Assembly (NCBI RefSeq): GCF_014873535.1
Contig: NZ_JADBEF010000001.1
Span: 5,642,001 to 5,706,000, forward strand
DNA from: Nonomuraea africana
GTDB taxonomy: Bacteria; Actinomycetota; Actinomycetes; Streptosporangiales; Streptosporangiaceae
Direction: 5' to 3'
Length of the DNA: 64,000 nt
Part shown: one piece after another, positions 49,369 through 60,282 of the stretch
Position numbering within the stretch: position 1 is the first letter of the stretch
Layout of the letters: every line of letters begins with the position of its first letter
Program-made: the position numbers and the translations under genes
The notes under the pieces: generated by a model
Databases searched by the model: none
What the model was told of the DNA's origin: nothing
Seen by the model: the letters and a program-made list of their open reading frames with translations, nothing else

Positions 49369-49845
49369 TCACCACAACAACAGGCCCACCGCCGCGATAC
49401 CCAGCGCCACGAAGCTCGCCAGGCCCCTGATCAGGTTCCACCGCTGCCACCTGGGCGAGTAGTCCGCCCAGAGCCGCTCGGCAGAGCCGGTCCCCGCTTC
49501 GAGCGCGTTGTTCATCGGCACATTGACGCCTGAGGTGACCACGAAGGCCCCCACGACGTACACCCCGCCGGCGACCAGGAACGCGACACCCGCATCGGTG
49601 CGGTCCTGCGTCATGAGCAGCACGCCCGTCACGATCGGCGCGACGGGGGCCGCCAGGAACATCAGCAGGAAGAGCGGGTTGAGGATCTTCTTGTTGGCAC
49701 TCCTCATCGCCGCGACGGCCCGCTCAGGCTCGATCGCGTCGAGCCCCGGCATCACCGAGGTCGAGAACGCGAAGAACAGTCCCGCCATCGCGCCCAGCAA
49801 CAGCACGCTGAGCACGCCCACCGCCATGGTCACCAGATTTGTCAT
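49369..49845 (-). CDS. DUF1772 (anthrone-oxygenase-like) membrane protein
   Basis: 158 residues with four membrane helices (VTMAVGVLSVLLLGAMAGLF at 5, PLFLLMFLAAPVAPIVTGVL near 57, a third near 90, and a final LASFVALGIAAVGLLLW). VNVPMNNALEAG near 107 and LWADYSPRWQRWNLIRGLA near 122 are DUF1772 hallmarks. Some family members are anthrone oxygenases; most are uncharacterised. ATG 49845 has GAAGG upstream. It is divergent from the AraC-type regulator, 82 bp apart, a probable regulator-target pair. Confidence 0.85.
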   Translation of the reverse strand: MTNLVTMAVGVLSVLLLGAMAGLFFAFSTSVMPGLDAIEPERAVAAMRSANKKILNPLFLLMFLAAPVAPIVTGVLLMTQDRTDAGVAFLVAGGVYVVGAFVVTSGVNVPMNNALEAGTGSAERLWADYSPRWQRWNLIRGLASFVALGIAAVGLLLW

Positions 49846-49914
49846 GCCTTCAGCTTGGCCGCGGCCCCCTGAGACGGGCCATGGCCCAAGCACTCACTTC
49901 CATCATCGAGCGTC

Positions 49915-49920
49915 TAGGCT
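49915..49920 (+). promoter_or_regulatory. -10 box of the AraC-type gene, probably leaderless
   Basis: TAGGCT lies 7 nt before the ATG at 49928, and no Shine-Dalgarno sequence is present. No clear -35 is visible. Confidence 0.5.
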
Positions 49921-49927
49921 CTGGCTC

Positions 49928-50857
49928 ATGGACGCCCTCGCCGGACTCCTCGACGGCCCGCGCGCCCGCGGCGCCTTCCTGCTCCGCTCGATCATGACAC
50001 CGCCGTGGTCGGTGCGCATTCTCGACCGCGCCCCGCTGACGCTGGTCTCGATGCTGCGCGGCGACGCGTGGGTGCTCCCCGACGGGGGCTCTCCCGTACG
50101 GCTCAGCCCCGGCGATGTCGCGATCATGCGCGGCCCCGAGGCGTACAACGTGGCCGACTCCCCCGACACCGAGCCCACCATCCTGATCCACCCGGGAGAG
50201 CGCAGCACCACCGTCGACGGCGTGGAGCTGTGCGCCTCCATGGACCTGGGCGTCCGCACCTGGGGCGAGAGCATGGACGGCCCCGCCGCCATGCTCAGCG
50301 GCACCTACCAGATGCGCGGCGAGATCAGCCAGCGGCTGCTGCGCGCCCTGCCCGCCACGGTCGTGGTGCCCGCGCTCGACTCGCCCCTGCTCGCGCTGCT
50401 CGGCGACGAGGTCGCCAAGGACCAGCCGGGGCAGGAGGTCTTCCTCGACCGCCTGCTCGACCTGCTGCTGATCGCCACGCTGCGGGCCTGGTTCTCCCGT
50501 CCGGAGGCCGCGGCGCCCGCCTGGTACCAGGCGCACAGCGATCCCGTCGTGGGCCGCGCCCTGCGGGTCCTGCACAACGAGCCGGCGAACCCGTGGACCG
50601 TGGCGACGCTGGCCGAGCGCGTCGGGGTGTCCCGCGCCGCGCTGGCGCGGCGGTTCACGGAGCTGGTGGGGGAACCGCCGATGACGTATCTGACGAGCTG
50701 GCGTCTCGCCATGGCCGCCGACCTCCTGCGCGAGCCCGACGCGACGGTGGGGTCGGTGGCTCGCAGGGTGGGGTACGGCAGCGCGTTCGCGCTGAGCACG
50801 GCGTTCAAGCGGGAGCGGGGGATCAGCCCGCAGGAGTTCCGCCTGACCTCCGGGTGA
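49928..50857 (+). CDS. AraC-family regulator with N-terminal cupin domain
   Basis: 309 residues. A cupin-like sensing domain (about 15-185: SVRILDRAPLTLVSMLRGDA, LSPGDVAIMRG) is followed by a double helix-turn-helix (about 205-305: PWTVATLAERVGVSRAALAR, VARRVGYGSAFALSTAFKRE). This matches the Cupin_6-AraC group often encoded beside an oxidoreductase or membrane target. The divergent DUF1772 gene is the best candidate target. The ligand is unknown. Confidence 0.92.
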   Translation: MDALAGLLDGPRARGAFLLRSIMTPPWSVRILDRAPLTLVSMLRGDAWVLPDGGSPVRLSPGDVAIMRGPEAYNVADSPDTEPTILIHPGERSTTVDGVELCASMDLGVRTWGESMDGPAAMLSGTYQMRGEISQRLLRALPATVVVPALDSPLLALLGDEVAKDQPGQEVFLDRLLDLLLIATLRAWFSRPEAAAPAWYQAHSDPVVGRALRVLHNEPANPWTVATLAERVGVSRAALARRFTELVGEPPMTYLTSWRLAMAADLLREPDATVGSVARRVGYGSAFALSTAFKRERGISPQEFRLTSG

Positions 50858-50872
50858 CCGCGCGCGAAATTT

Positions 50873-50922
50873 ACGCTGTGTGATGATTCTTCGCCCAAGG
50901 CCGAGGAGACGCTACACAGCGT
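50873..50922. promoter_or_regulatory. Separated 9-bp inverted repeat upstream of a small gene
   Basis: ACGCTGTGT (50873-50881) and ACACAGCGT (50914-50922) are exact complements with 32 nt between them. The right arm runs into the GTG at 50921. It may be a paired operator or a leader structure covering the start. Confidence 0.4.
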
Positions 50923-51235
50923 GAGCAACGCCATGTCCCGCCTGTCCCCCGGCGGTCGGGCATGGCTGTGGGTGGTCGTGGCCGCCCTCGCCTGGACCGT
51001 TCAGGTCGGCGGGCTCGGCCCCGCCCTCGCCGAGGCGTTCGCCGCCGAGGGCGAGACGGTCGTGGCCGAACGGCTCCTCGTCGCCGGCGAAGCCTCGCGA
51101 AGGGCCGAGCCGCCCGCCCGCCGTCCCCCTCCCGCCGTGGTCAGGCGGCACGATCCCGTGGTGGTCAGGCCGGCCACGCCCGCGTGCGCGCGGAAGGCCG
51201 CGCTCCAGACGCTGCTCTGCGTGTGGCGTACGTGA
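50921..51235 (+). CDS. Small membrane-anchored or secreted protein, unknown
   Basis: 104 residues. A hydrophobic segment (AWLWVVVAALAWTVQVGGLG, about 14-33) is followed by an Ala/Arg/Pro-rich low-complexity stretch and a C-terminal pair of cysteines (PACARKAALQTLLCVW). No family recognised. GTG 50921 or ATG 50933 may be the start; the ribosome site is weak. GC codon-position bias looks coding but the assignment is tentative. Confidence 0.5.
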   Translation: MSNAMSRLSPGGRAWLWVVVAALAWTVQVGGLGPALAEAFAAEGETVVAERLLVAGEASRRAEPPARRPPPAVVRRHDPVVVRPATPACARKAALQTLLCVWRT

Positions 51236-51279
51236 CAGGGCCCGCGCCCGCCGTACCACCACCTGATCGGAGCAAGACC

Positions 51280-51495
51280 ATGAAGGATTCCTGTGTCGTC
51301 CTGGAGACGTGGACTCATCACTGCGCCCTGTGCCACAAGGAGTGGGAGCACACCTACGAGGCCTGGCACGTCGACAACGGGTGCGGCAGGAGCGCGGTGA
51401 CCTGGCGCGATCACGGCCACCTGGTGCCGGCGCCGTGGTCGGACCCCGCCTGCCCGGCGTGTTCGAGCCCGGCGAGGGCGGTCACCGCCCGCTGA
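51280..51495 (+). CDS. Small zinc-ribbon-like protein
   Basis: 71 residues. CALCHKEWEH near 15 and CPACSS near 58 provide a CxxC pair each, separated by a His/Trp-rich middle (YEAWHVDNGCGRSAVTW), the layout of a zinc ribbon. GGAG lies about 7 nt before the ATG. Function unknown; actinomycetes carry many such short zinc-binding proteins. Confidence 0.65.
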   Translation: MKDSCVVLETWTHHCALCHKEWEHTYEAWHVDNGCGRSAVTWRDHGHLVPAPWSDPACPACSSPARAVTAR

Positions 51496-51734
51496 ACCGG
51501 CGCGGGTGCCGCCCTTCCGCCGGGGACGGCACCCGCCCCAGCCACCGCTGTCTTTCGTCCGCCTCCGTCCACCACCCGGTTCCCCGATTCGCCTCCACCC
51601 GTCCACCCGGTTCATTCGTCCGCCTCCGTCGTCCCCCCGCGACCTCTCATCCACCCCCGCCCACCACCTGGTTCCCGGAATCGACCCTCACCGGTCCACC
51701 TGATTCGCGCGTCCTGGAAAAACTCTGGGGGCGA
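51496..51734. repeat. Degenerate repeats in an intergenic stretch
   Basis: A C-rich, purine-poor stretch on the plus strand holds repeated TTCGTCCGCCTCCGTC (about 51554 and 51615) and CCACC(C/T)GGTTC elements. No gene was identified. Confidence 0.4.
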
Positions 51735-51761
51735 TGTCGATAGGCGTGCATGCCGTTCGTC
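51735..51761 (+). promoter_or_regulatory. Probable ECF42-type promoter of the DGPF/sigma operon
   Basis: TGTCGA (51735-51740), a 17-nt spacer and CGTC (51758-51761) resemble the TGTCGA/CG-rich -35/-10 pattern ascribed to ECF42 sigma factors. It lies 58 nt before the DGPF gene, suggesting autoregulation by the sigma factor encoded downstream. Confidence 0.5.
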
Positions 51762-51818
51762 GTCATAGTGTGCGGCCACCCGCCGCACGAGGAGAACAGA
51801 ACCTGAAGGAGCCGGACC

Positions 51819-52169
51819 ATGAAGTACATGCTGCTCATCAACAGTGGTGCCATCGACGAGAACGGCGCGGCCGCCGAGTGCAGCGTCGAGGACTGGATGG
51901 CCTACGACAAGGCCGTGCGGGACGCCGGGATCTACGTCTCGGGTGAGTCGCTGGCCGACCTGGTCACCGCCACGTCGGTCCGGGTCGGCGCGGACGGCGA
52001 GCGCACCGTCACCGACGGGCCGTTCGCCGAGACCCGCGAGGTCCTCGGCGGCTTCTACGTCATCGACGTGCCGGACCTGGACGTCGCGCTCGACTGGGCC
52101 GCCCGCTGCCCCGGTGCGCGCGGCAGCGGTTCGGTCGTGGTGCGGCCGGTCGCCGACTTCGGGGCCTGA
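51819..52169 (+). CDS. YCII/DGPF-domain protein, ECF42 partner
   Basis: 116 residues. MKYMLLINSGA opens the YCII fold. TVTDGPFAETREVLGGFYVI near residue 63 contains the DGPF motif. AARCPGA near 93 matches the C-terminal part. These proteins are the standard genomic partners of ECF42 sigma factors; their function is unknown. AAGGAG precedes the ATG. The sigma gene follows 5 nt after the stop. Confidence 0.93.
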   Translation: MKYMLLINSGAIDENGAAAECSVEDWMAYDKAVRDAGIYVSGESLADLVTATSVRVGADGERTVTDGPFAETREVLGGFYVIDVPDLDVALDWAARCPGARGSGSVVVRPVADFGA

Positions 52170-52174
52170 CGGCG

Positions 52175-53460
52175 ATGCGGGAGCGGGCGAGCGGCACCGA
52201 CAGGGCGGTGGAGGCGGTGTTCAGGGAGGAGCACGGTCGGCTGCTCGCCTCTCTCGTGAGCCGTTTCGGGGATCTGGACCTGGCCGAGGAGGTCGCCTCC
52301 GAGGCGATCGAGGCGGCTCTGGCGCACTGGCCGGTGCAGGGTGTGCCGGACCGGCCCGGCGCCTGGCTGCTGACGACGGCGCGGCGCAAGGCCGTCGACC
52401 GGCTGCGGCGTGACCAGGCGTACGCCGCCCGGCTCGCCGTCCTGCGGGTGGAGGCGGACCGGGCCGACCCCGCCCCTCCCGCGGACGCCGGCGTGGGCGG
52501 CGACCTACCCGACGAGCGGCTGCAGCTGTTCTTCACCTGCGCCCACCCCGCCCTTCCTGCCGAGGCCCGCGGGGCGCTGACCCTGCGGTGCCTGGCCGGG
52601 CTGACCACGCCGGAGGTCGCACGGGCCTTTCTCGTCCCGCCGGCGACGATGGCACAGCGGATCGTGCGGGCGAAGAAGAAGATCCGTGAGGCCCGGATCC
52701 CCTTCAGGGTGCCGGGCGCCGACGAGCTGCCCGCCCGCCTGCCTGGCGTGCTCCAGGTGCTCTACTCCATCTTCACCGAGGGCTACGCGGCCAGCGCCGG
52801 CCCCCGGTTGCAGCGGCTCGACCTCGCCGAGGAGGCCATCCGGCTGACGCGGATCCTGCGCCGACTGCTCCCCGCCGAGCGGGAGGTCACCGGGCTGCTC
52901 GGGCTCATGCTCCTGATCCACGCCCGGCGCGACGCCCGTACCAGCGCGGACGGCGGGCTGGTGCTGCTCGAGGACCAGGACCGCAGTCGCTGGGACCACG
53001 CGATGATCGAGGAGGGCCTCGCCCTGGTGCCCGCCGCGCTGACCGGCGGCCCCCCGGCCCGTACGGCGTGCAGGCCGCCATCGCCGCGCTGCACGACGAG
53101 GCCGCGGACCTCGCGACCACCGACTGGCCGCAGATCGTGGCGCTCTACGACGTGCTGCTCGCCCTCGCCCCGTCCCCGGTCGTCGCCCTGAACCGGGCCG
53201 CGGCGGTGGCGATGCGCGACGGCCCGGAGGCGGGCCTGGCGCTGCTCGACGACCTGGCGGGCGAGGAGCGGCTGCGCGCCTACCCTCCCTACCCGGCGGC
53301 CCGGGCGGACCTGCTGCAGCGGCTCGGCCGGCTCCCGGAGGCGGCGGCCGCCTACCGCGAGGCACTCGACCTGGCCGGCACCGAACCCGAACGCACCCAC
53401 CTGCGCCGCAGACTGAACGCGATCGACCCACCCGGCCCCGACACCACGCCCGCCCCGTGA
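52175..53460 (+). pseudogene. ECF42-type RNA polymerase sigma factor, frameshifted in the C-terminal extension
   Basis: The first frame (52175-53055) encodes sigma regions 2 and 4: VFREEHGRLLASLVSRFGDL, GAWLLTTARRKAVDRLRRDQ, LTLRCLAGLTTPEVARAFLV and FTEGYAAS. The ECF42-type helical extension then continues in another frame (53068-53460: IAALHDEAADLATTDWPQIV, LNRAAAVAMRDGPEAGLALL). The switch falls in a run of six C at 53050-53055; seven would restore one frame through GPPGPYGVQAA. This extension is required for activity in characterised ECF42 proteins. Read as sequenced, the product is truncated with a nonsense tail. A sequencing error in the homopolymer is quite possible. Confidence 0.85.
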
Positions 53461-53645
53461 CCGCCGGCATCGACCCCCCCAAGGCGCGCCCGCCCCGCAC
53501 GTGACGCTCGAAGGGCCGCCCGGCACAGAACCATCCGGCACCGCCGGTCCGACACGTTGACCGCCCAGCACGCGGTCGCCCAGCAAGAGGCCGCCCAGAC
53601 AAGAGGCCCGACGTCGCATCAGACACCAAGAGGAGAGCCCGAAAC

Positions 53646-54278
53646 ATGGACCGTGTCCAGATTCTCGCGTGGGTCAAGGCTGAACGGCTCAGCCTCGCCG
53701 ACTTCCTCGACGACCTCGACCACCACGAATGGCAGACCCCTTCCCTGTGCCCCGGCTGGACGATGCACGACATGGCCGCGCACATCACGATGTCCACCCG
53801 CACCACCCTCCTCGTCGCGATCAAGTGGGCGATCCGGGCGCGCGGTGACTTCAACCGGATGGAAGCCGACATGGCCCGGGACCGGGCGGCCAGGTTCAGC
53901 CCCGCCGAGCTCATCGCGCAGATCCGCGAGACGGCGGGCTCGGCGCGCCGCGCACCCCTCGCCAGCCCTCTGGACCCGCTCGTCGACGCCCTGGTGCACG
54001 GGCAGGACATCGCGCGGCCTCTCGGACGCGCGCGGAAGATGCCCGTGCAGCCGGCGCTGGCGGCGATCGGGCACGTCCTGGCCAGTCCGTTCTACGGCGC
54101 GCCCAAGCGTCTGGCCGGCACGAGGCTGGTCGCCACCGACGCGGAGTGGTCGGCGGGCGAGGGCCCGGACGAGGTACGGGGGCCGGTGTGCGACCTCCTC
54201 CTTCTGGCGACCGGACGACCGGCCGGGCTGGCAGCAGTGTCGGGCCCAGGCGTCGAACGGCTCGCGGCCGCGCTGTAG
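53646..54278 (+). CDS. Maleylpyruvate-isomerase-family mycothiol-dependent (DinB-like) protein
   Basis: 210 residues in the DinB/MDMPI four-helix-bundle fold. PSLCPGWTMHDMAAHITMST near residue 32 carries the first metal His (HDMAAH). DALVHGQDIARPLG near 115 carries the HGxDI motif with the other His. Members use mycothiol or bacillithiol for isomerisation or thiol transfer, or have unknown substrates. The preceding 185 bp show no clear promoter. The start ATG follows GAGGAG. Confidence 0.87.
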   Translation: MDRVQILAWVKAERLSLADFLDDLDHHEWQTPSLCPGWTMHDMAAHITMSTRTTLLVAIKWAIRARGDFNRMEADMARDRAARFSPAELIAQIRETAGSARRAPLASPLDPLVDALVHGQDIARPLGRARKMPVQPALAAIGHVLASPFYGAPKRLAGTRLVATDAEWSAGEGPDEVRGPVCDLLLLATGRPAGLAAVSGPGVERLAAAL

Positions 54279-54615
54279 AACCCGCGCCACCGGACCTTGC
54301 TGAAGGCCCGGCGGCCGGCATGAGGCAGCGAAAGTGCTGAGAGTGCCCGGATGTCCCCTGCCGCCATCTGATGGGCGTGGGCCGGAGCGAAATCGTCGGT
54401 GCGGGGGTTTAGGGTTTCGGGTTCAGGCCCGCCGTGACGGCGGGAACCGAAGTTCTGCTGGGCACGCGCCCTCGGCGGACGGCACCATGCGACCGGCGGA
54501 GGCGCCAGACGGGCTTGCCGTACAGGAAGGAGAGAGAACAACCGCCCGGCAGACAGGAAGAACCTCATCCCCCGGTCCGGCAGAATTGGGCGGCGGACCA
54601 TCGAAAGGCGAATCA
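54279..54615. other. Upstream region of tex, no gene seen
   Basis: 337 bp with AAGGAGAGAG-like purine runs but no supported reading frame. GAAAGG at 54603-54608 serves as the ribosome site of tex. A leader RNA may be present, but no defined hairpin was recognised. Confidence 0.4.
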
Positions 54616-57177
<2,562 letters not shown>

Positions 57178-57308
57178 CGAGTGACGGGCGCCGCCTGACA
57201 CCGGCGGCGCCCGTCCGCTCCACCGATCTGCCCCCCGTCGGCGCCCGGATGTTCAGCGGCGAGCGGACGGGGGGCTGTGCCGGTCCGTTCACTGGGTACG
57301 GTCGTGGG

Positions 57309-58403
57309 GTGGGTGCCAAGGACAACACCAGCGACCTCTACCGCGAAGCCGTACGCCAGGCACGCGACCTGCTCAGGTGGCGATCACCGCTGCGGGCCGA
57401 GCTCTGGGCGAGCCGGCTGGCCGCCGCCGGGCCCGAGGGGACGGCCGAGCCGCTCCGCCGTCGCGCGGCCAAGGACCACACCCGCGAGGCACACCTCCTC
57501 CTGACCGCACTCGCCGCCGTGGAGCCCCTCCCCACCGACCGCGCTGAGGGACCGCTCGAAGCTCCTCCCGAGCGCGAGACCGAGATCGGCCTCGAAGGTC
57601 GTCCCGGAGCTGCGGGCGAGGGAAGTGAGGGAGGTCGTCTCGAAGCCGACGCCCGGAGCGGTGTGCGGGGTGGTGAGGCGTGGATGGAGTTGATGGGGCG
57701 GGCCCTGGTCGACGGGGGCTGGTACGGCATGGCCGACCCCTACGGCGAGCAGGCCCTGGCGATCCTCTCCTTCGTCTACCCCAACGGGAAGGAGCCCCAC
57801 CTCGCCGTCGTGGCCATCGACCAGGCCCACGGCGGGTTCGCGGTCGACGCCGTGATCGAGGAGCCGAAGTTCCTCGACGACCTGGACGTGCGTCCCGCCG
57901 ATCCCGCGCTGGTGGCGGGGCGGATCCTCGACGCCTTCGACCTCACCGACGCCGTCATGGGCGCCCCCGTCGCCGACACGCTGCCGGCCGCCCGCGCGAT
58001 CGTGCTCGCCCGCGCCAGGTCCGTCCACGACCCCATACGGCACGCTCCCGACGACACCGTGACCAGCTTCGACGATCTCCCCGACCTGCCTGGCGCGGAT
58101 GAGGCGTTCGCCACACTTGTGGAGTTCGTCGGCGACCGTCCCTCGTGGTGGAGTCCGGCCCGGGTGACGCGGTTCCTCAAGGAGTGGCTACCCAGGGAGG
58201 CCATCCTCAGCGAGGCGGCCATCAGCGCGATGCCCCAGGTCCTGCGGGCCTGGACGCGGCATCTGGGTGATCGTCCCGAGGTGCTCGAACGCGTCGAGGC
58301 CGACTCCCGCGACCTGCCGCTGGCGATGGCCGACGAACTGCGCTTCAGCCTCGCCAAGCGGCTCAGGCTCGCCCAGCGCCCCGACCAGGGGACCGACCAC
58401 TGA
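57309..58403 (+). CDS. Conserved-looking actinobacterial protein of unknown function
   Basis: 364 residues, acidic, no membrane segments. The N-terminal part (DLYREAVRQARDLLRWRSPL, LWASRLAAAG) is helical. Residues about 90-125 are a low-complexity Glu/Gly stretch. The core resembles a beta-alpha domain (AILSFVYPNGKEPHLAVVAI, GGFAVDAVIEEPKFLDDLDV), followed by a helical C-terminus. I do not recognise the family. GTG 57309 stands 6 nt after TACGGT (57297-57302), a leaderless pattern. It lies downstream of tex, probably separately transcribed. Confidence 0.7.
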   Translation: MGAKDNTSDLYREAVRQARDLLRWRSPLRAELWASRLAAAGPEGTAEPLRRRAAKDHTREAHLLLTALAAVEPLPTDRAEGPLEAPPERETEIGLEGRPGAAGEGSEGGRLEADARSGVRGGEAWMELMGRALVDGGWYGMADPYGEQALAILSFVYPNGKEPHLAVVAIDQAHGGFAVDAVIEEPKFLDDLDVRPADPALVAGRILDAFDLTDAVMGAPVADTLPAARAIVLARARSVHDPIRHAPDDTVTSFDDLPDLPGADEAFATLVEFVGDRPSWWSPARVTRFLKEWLPREAILSEAAISAMPQVLRAWTRHLGDRPEVLERVEADSRDLPLAMADELRFSLAKRLRLAQRPDQGTDH

Positions 58404-58461
58404 CCACGGCCGCTATGCTGCGCAGTGACCTTTTCTGTGGCCCATTGAGGGAGAGCACACC

Positions 58462-58548
58462 ATGTACAAGGAGTTCGCGGCCGAGGCTGTCGTCTGGGTG
58501 GTCCCGATCGTGGTCCTCATCGGCCTCGCCCTCATGATCACAGCCTGA
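58462..58548 (+). CDS. 28-residue hydrophobic membrane peptide
   Basis: MYKEFAAEAVVWVVPIVVLI followed by GLALMITA: a single predicted membrane helix with a short charged N-terminus. AGGGAG lies about 9 nt before the ATG, TATGCT (58414-58419) may be the -10 box, and a very strong terminator begins 18 nt after the stop. This promoter-RBS-ORF-terminator layout supports a real small gene. Function unknown; single-helix peptides often regulate membrane complexes. Confidence 0.65.
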   Translation: MYKEFAAEAVVWVVPIVVLIGLALMITA

Positions 58549-58566
58549 TCCAAGGCTTGTAGCACC

Positions 58567-58606
58567 AGCCCACGGACGGCTCCCGCAGGAGCCGTCCGTG
58601 GGCTTT
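58567..58606 (+). terminator. Strong intrinsic terminator
   Basis: A perfect 17-bp stem (58567-58583 with 58588-58604) closes a CGCA loop and is followed by TT. It is placed just behind the 28-residue peptide gene. Confidence 0.85.
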
Positions 58607-58745
58607 CGGCATGCACCACCGACGGCATTCAACAGCGACGGCAGCTCAACACCGCCGACAGCCGCCCCATCCCGAGCCGCCCCGGTTTCACCACGAACGT
58701 CAACCTGCGGGCAGCGCAAACAGTCAAGGCGAGGGCCGCGATCGG

Positions 58746-58795
58746 CGGTAGTGCACGTAACGGACGTCAGCGGTAGTACATGTAGCGGACATAGG
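58746..58795. repeat. Two 25-bp imperfect direct repeats
   Basis: CGGTAGTGCACGTAACGGAC (58746 on) and CGGTAGTACATGTAGCGGAC (58771 on) are adjacent 25-bp copies differing at a few positions. They lie downstream of the sigma gene. The rest of 58607-58847 shows nothing recognisable. Confidence 0.5.
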
Positions 58796-58847
58796 TGCGC
58801 GCCCCGACATACCAGCGTCCGCAGTCGTCAAACCTGTCAAACCGGGG

Positions 58848-59729
58848 CTAGGACGCCCAGGCCAGCAGGGGTCCGCCCTCCCTGAGCCGCCGCAGCGCCT
58901 GCTTCTCCAGCTGCCTGATGCGCTCCCTGGTCAGCCCCAGGCTGTCGGCTATCTCCTGGTAGGTGAGCACCTTGCCGTCGACCAGGCCGTACCTGCGCCT
59001 GATGATGAACGCCTCGCGCGGCGGCAGCGACTGCACCAGCCCGCGCAGCTCCGCCGACAGCGCCCTCAGCTCCATCAGCTCCTGCACCTGCAGCAGGTCC
59101 TCGTCGGCGATCAGGTCGCCGACGCTCGCCTCGCCGTTCTCGCCGACCGGCGTGTCGAGGCTGACCGTCTCCCTGGCCAGCCTGCGCAGTCCCGCGACCT
59201 GCTCCACCGTACGGCCCGCCGTTCCGGCGAGCTCCTCCTCCGAGGGCTCCCTGCCCAGGTCGGCGGCGAGCCGCCGGGCGATCCTGGACAGCCGCGAGAC
59301 CTCCTCCGCCACGTGGACGGGCAGCCTGACGGTTCTGCCCTTGTCGTTGATGCCGCGCTCGATCGCCTGCCTGATCCACCACATGCCGTAGGTGGAGAAC
59401 TTGTACCCGCGCCGGTAGTCGAACTTCTCCACCGCCCTGATCAGCCCGAGGTTGCCCTCCTGGATCACGTCGATCAGGGGGAGCCCCCGGTGCGCGTAGC
59501 GCTTGGCCGCGGCCACGACCAGGCGCAGGTTGGCGCGGATCAGCCGGTCCTTGGCCTGCTCGCCCTCGCGGACAACGACACGCAGCACGGGCCGGTCGTC
59601 TCCGTGGGCGAGCAGGTGGCGCGCGTACAGGCCCGCTTCGACCCGCCGGGCGAGCTCGACCTCCTCCTCGGCGGTGAGCAGCGGGACCCTGCCGATCTCC
59701 TTGAGGTAGTCACCCAACAGGTCCGCCAT
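58848..59729 (-). CDS. RNA polymerase sigma-70 factor, RpoD/HrdB-like group 2
   Basis: 293 residues with regions 1.2-4 but no region 1.1. YLKEIGRVPLLTAEEEVELA is at the N-terminus. Region 2 reads NLRLVVAAAKRYAHRGLPLI and KFSTYGMWWIRQAIERGIND (-10 recognition). Region 3 includes RLPVHVAEEVSRLSRIARRL. Region 4 is FIIRRRYGL and LTRERIRQLEKQALRRL. The shortness and lack of region 1.1 mark an alternative, non-essential HrdA/C/D-type sigma. It lies 9 nt after a STAS antagonist gene, an operon suggesting partner-switch control. Confidence 0.92.
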   Translation of the reverse strand: MADLLGDYLKEIGRVPLLTAEEEVELARRVEAGLYARHLLAHGDDRPVLRVVVREGEQAKDRLIRANLRLVVAAAKRYAHRGLPLIDVIQEGNLGLIRAVEKFDYRRGYKFSTYGMWWIRQAIERGINDKGRTVRLPVHVAEEVSRLSRIARRLAADLGREPSEEELAGTAGRTVEQVAGLRRLARETVSLDTPVGENGEASVGDLIADEDLLQVQELMELRALSAELRGLVQSLPPREAFIIRRRYGLVDGKVLTYQEIADSLGLTRERIRQLEKQALRRLREGGPLLAWAS

Positions 59730-59738
59730 GCCGCCCGA

Positions 59739-60125
59739 CTACCCGACAAACGGCGGAGAATGCCCAGATTCGCTGAGTTCGGCGATGGCCAGTTCGGCTG
59801 TGGTCCTGATCTCGAAGAACTTGTCGAGAGCGGTGATGGCGAACAGGTGTTTGCACCGCCCGTTCAGACCGGACAGCAGCATCCGCCCGCCCGAGGCGGT
59901 GACCGCCTTGTGGAGATAGACCAGAACGGACAGGCCCGAGGAGTCGCAGACGCTCACCGCCTGCATGTCGATGACGATCATCGGAGGCTGACTGAGATCG
60001 AGCGCCTTGGTGACCCGATCACGTACCTCGGCCGCCGATCCGAAGTCGAACTCTCCCGTGAGCCTCGCGATGACGCAAGGACCTTGCAGTCCGAGGCTGA
60101 TCGACAAGGCCTGCTCCGCAGTCAC
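59739..60125 (-). CDS. STAS-domain anti-sigma factor antagonist
   Basis: 128 residues. The STAS fold carries the phosphorylatable Ser in VCDSSGLSVLVYLHKAV near residue 60, preceded by PPMIVIDMQAVS. Unphosphorylated antagonists bind an anti-sigma kinase and release its sigma factor. No anti-sigma kinase gene is adjacent. GTG 60125 has GGTGGAG upstream. It is co-transcribed with the sigma gene at 58848. Confidence 0.92.
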   Translation of the reverse strand: MTAEQALSISLGLQGPCVIARLTGEFDFGSAAEVRDRVTKALDLSQPPMIVIDMQAVSVCDSSGLSVLVYLHKAVTASGGRMLLSGLNGRCKHLFAITALDKFFEIRTTAELAIAELSESGHSPPFVG

Positions 60126-60232
60126 CCAGCTCCACCTACCCGTGTAGCACTGTCAGATCCCGCTACTTTACCGAAGGTCCGCAGAAAGCCTCGGCCTTCA
60201 GCTTCAGGCCGGGATGAATGCGGTCCCGTCGG

Positions 60233-60262
60233 GGGATGTCCCGCCGGTAGGCGGGACATCCC
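60233..60262. repeat. Perfect 13-bp hairpin
   Basis: GGGATGTCCCGCC and its exact complement surround GGTA. It lies between the STAS gene promoter region and the IS200/IS605 relic. It could be a terminal hairpin of the insertion sequence or a terminator lacking a T-run. Confidence 0.6.
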
Positions 60263-60282
60263 GCAGCGCGGACCCAGAGCGG

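Noticed and set aside
51554..51690. Possible CRISPR-like repeats
   Set aside because: The repeated C-rich elements are short, irregular and not separated by uniform spacers.
54334..54615. Upstream extension of tex
   Set aside because: No family conservation before SIHQRIAEELGV, and a good ribosome site precedes GTG 54616.
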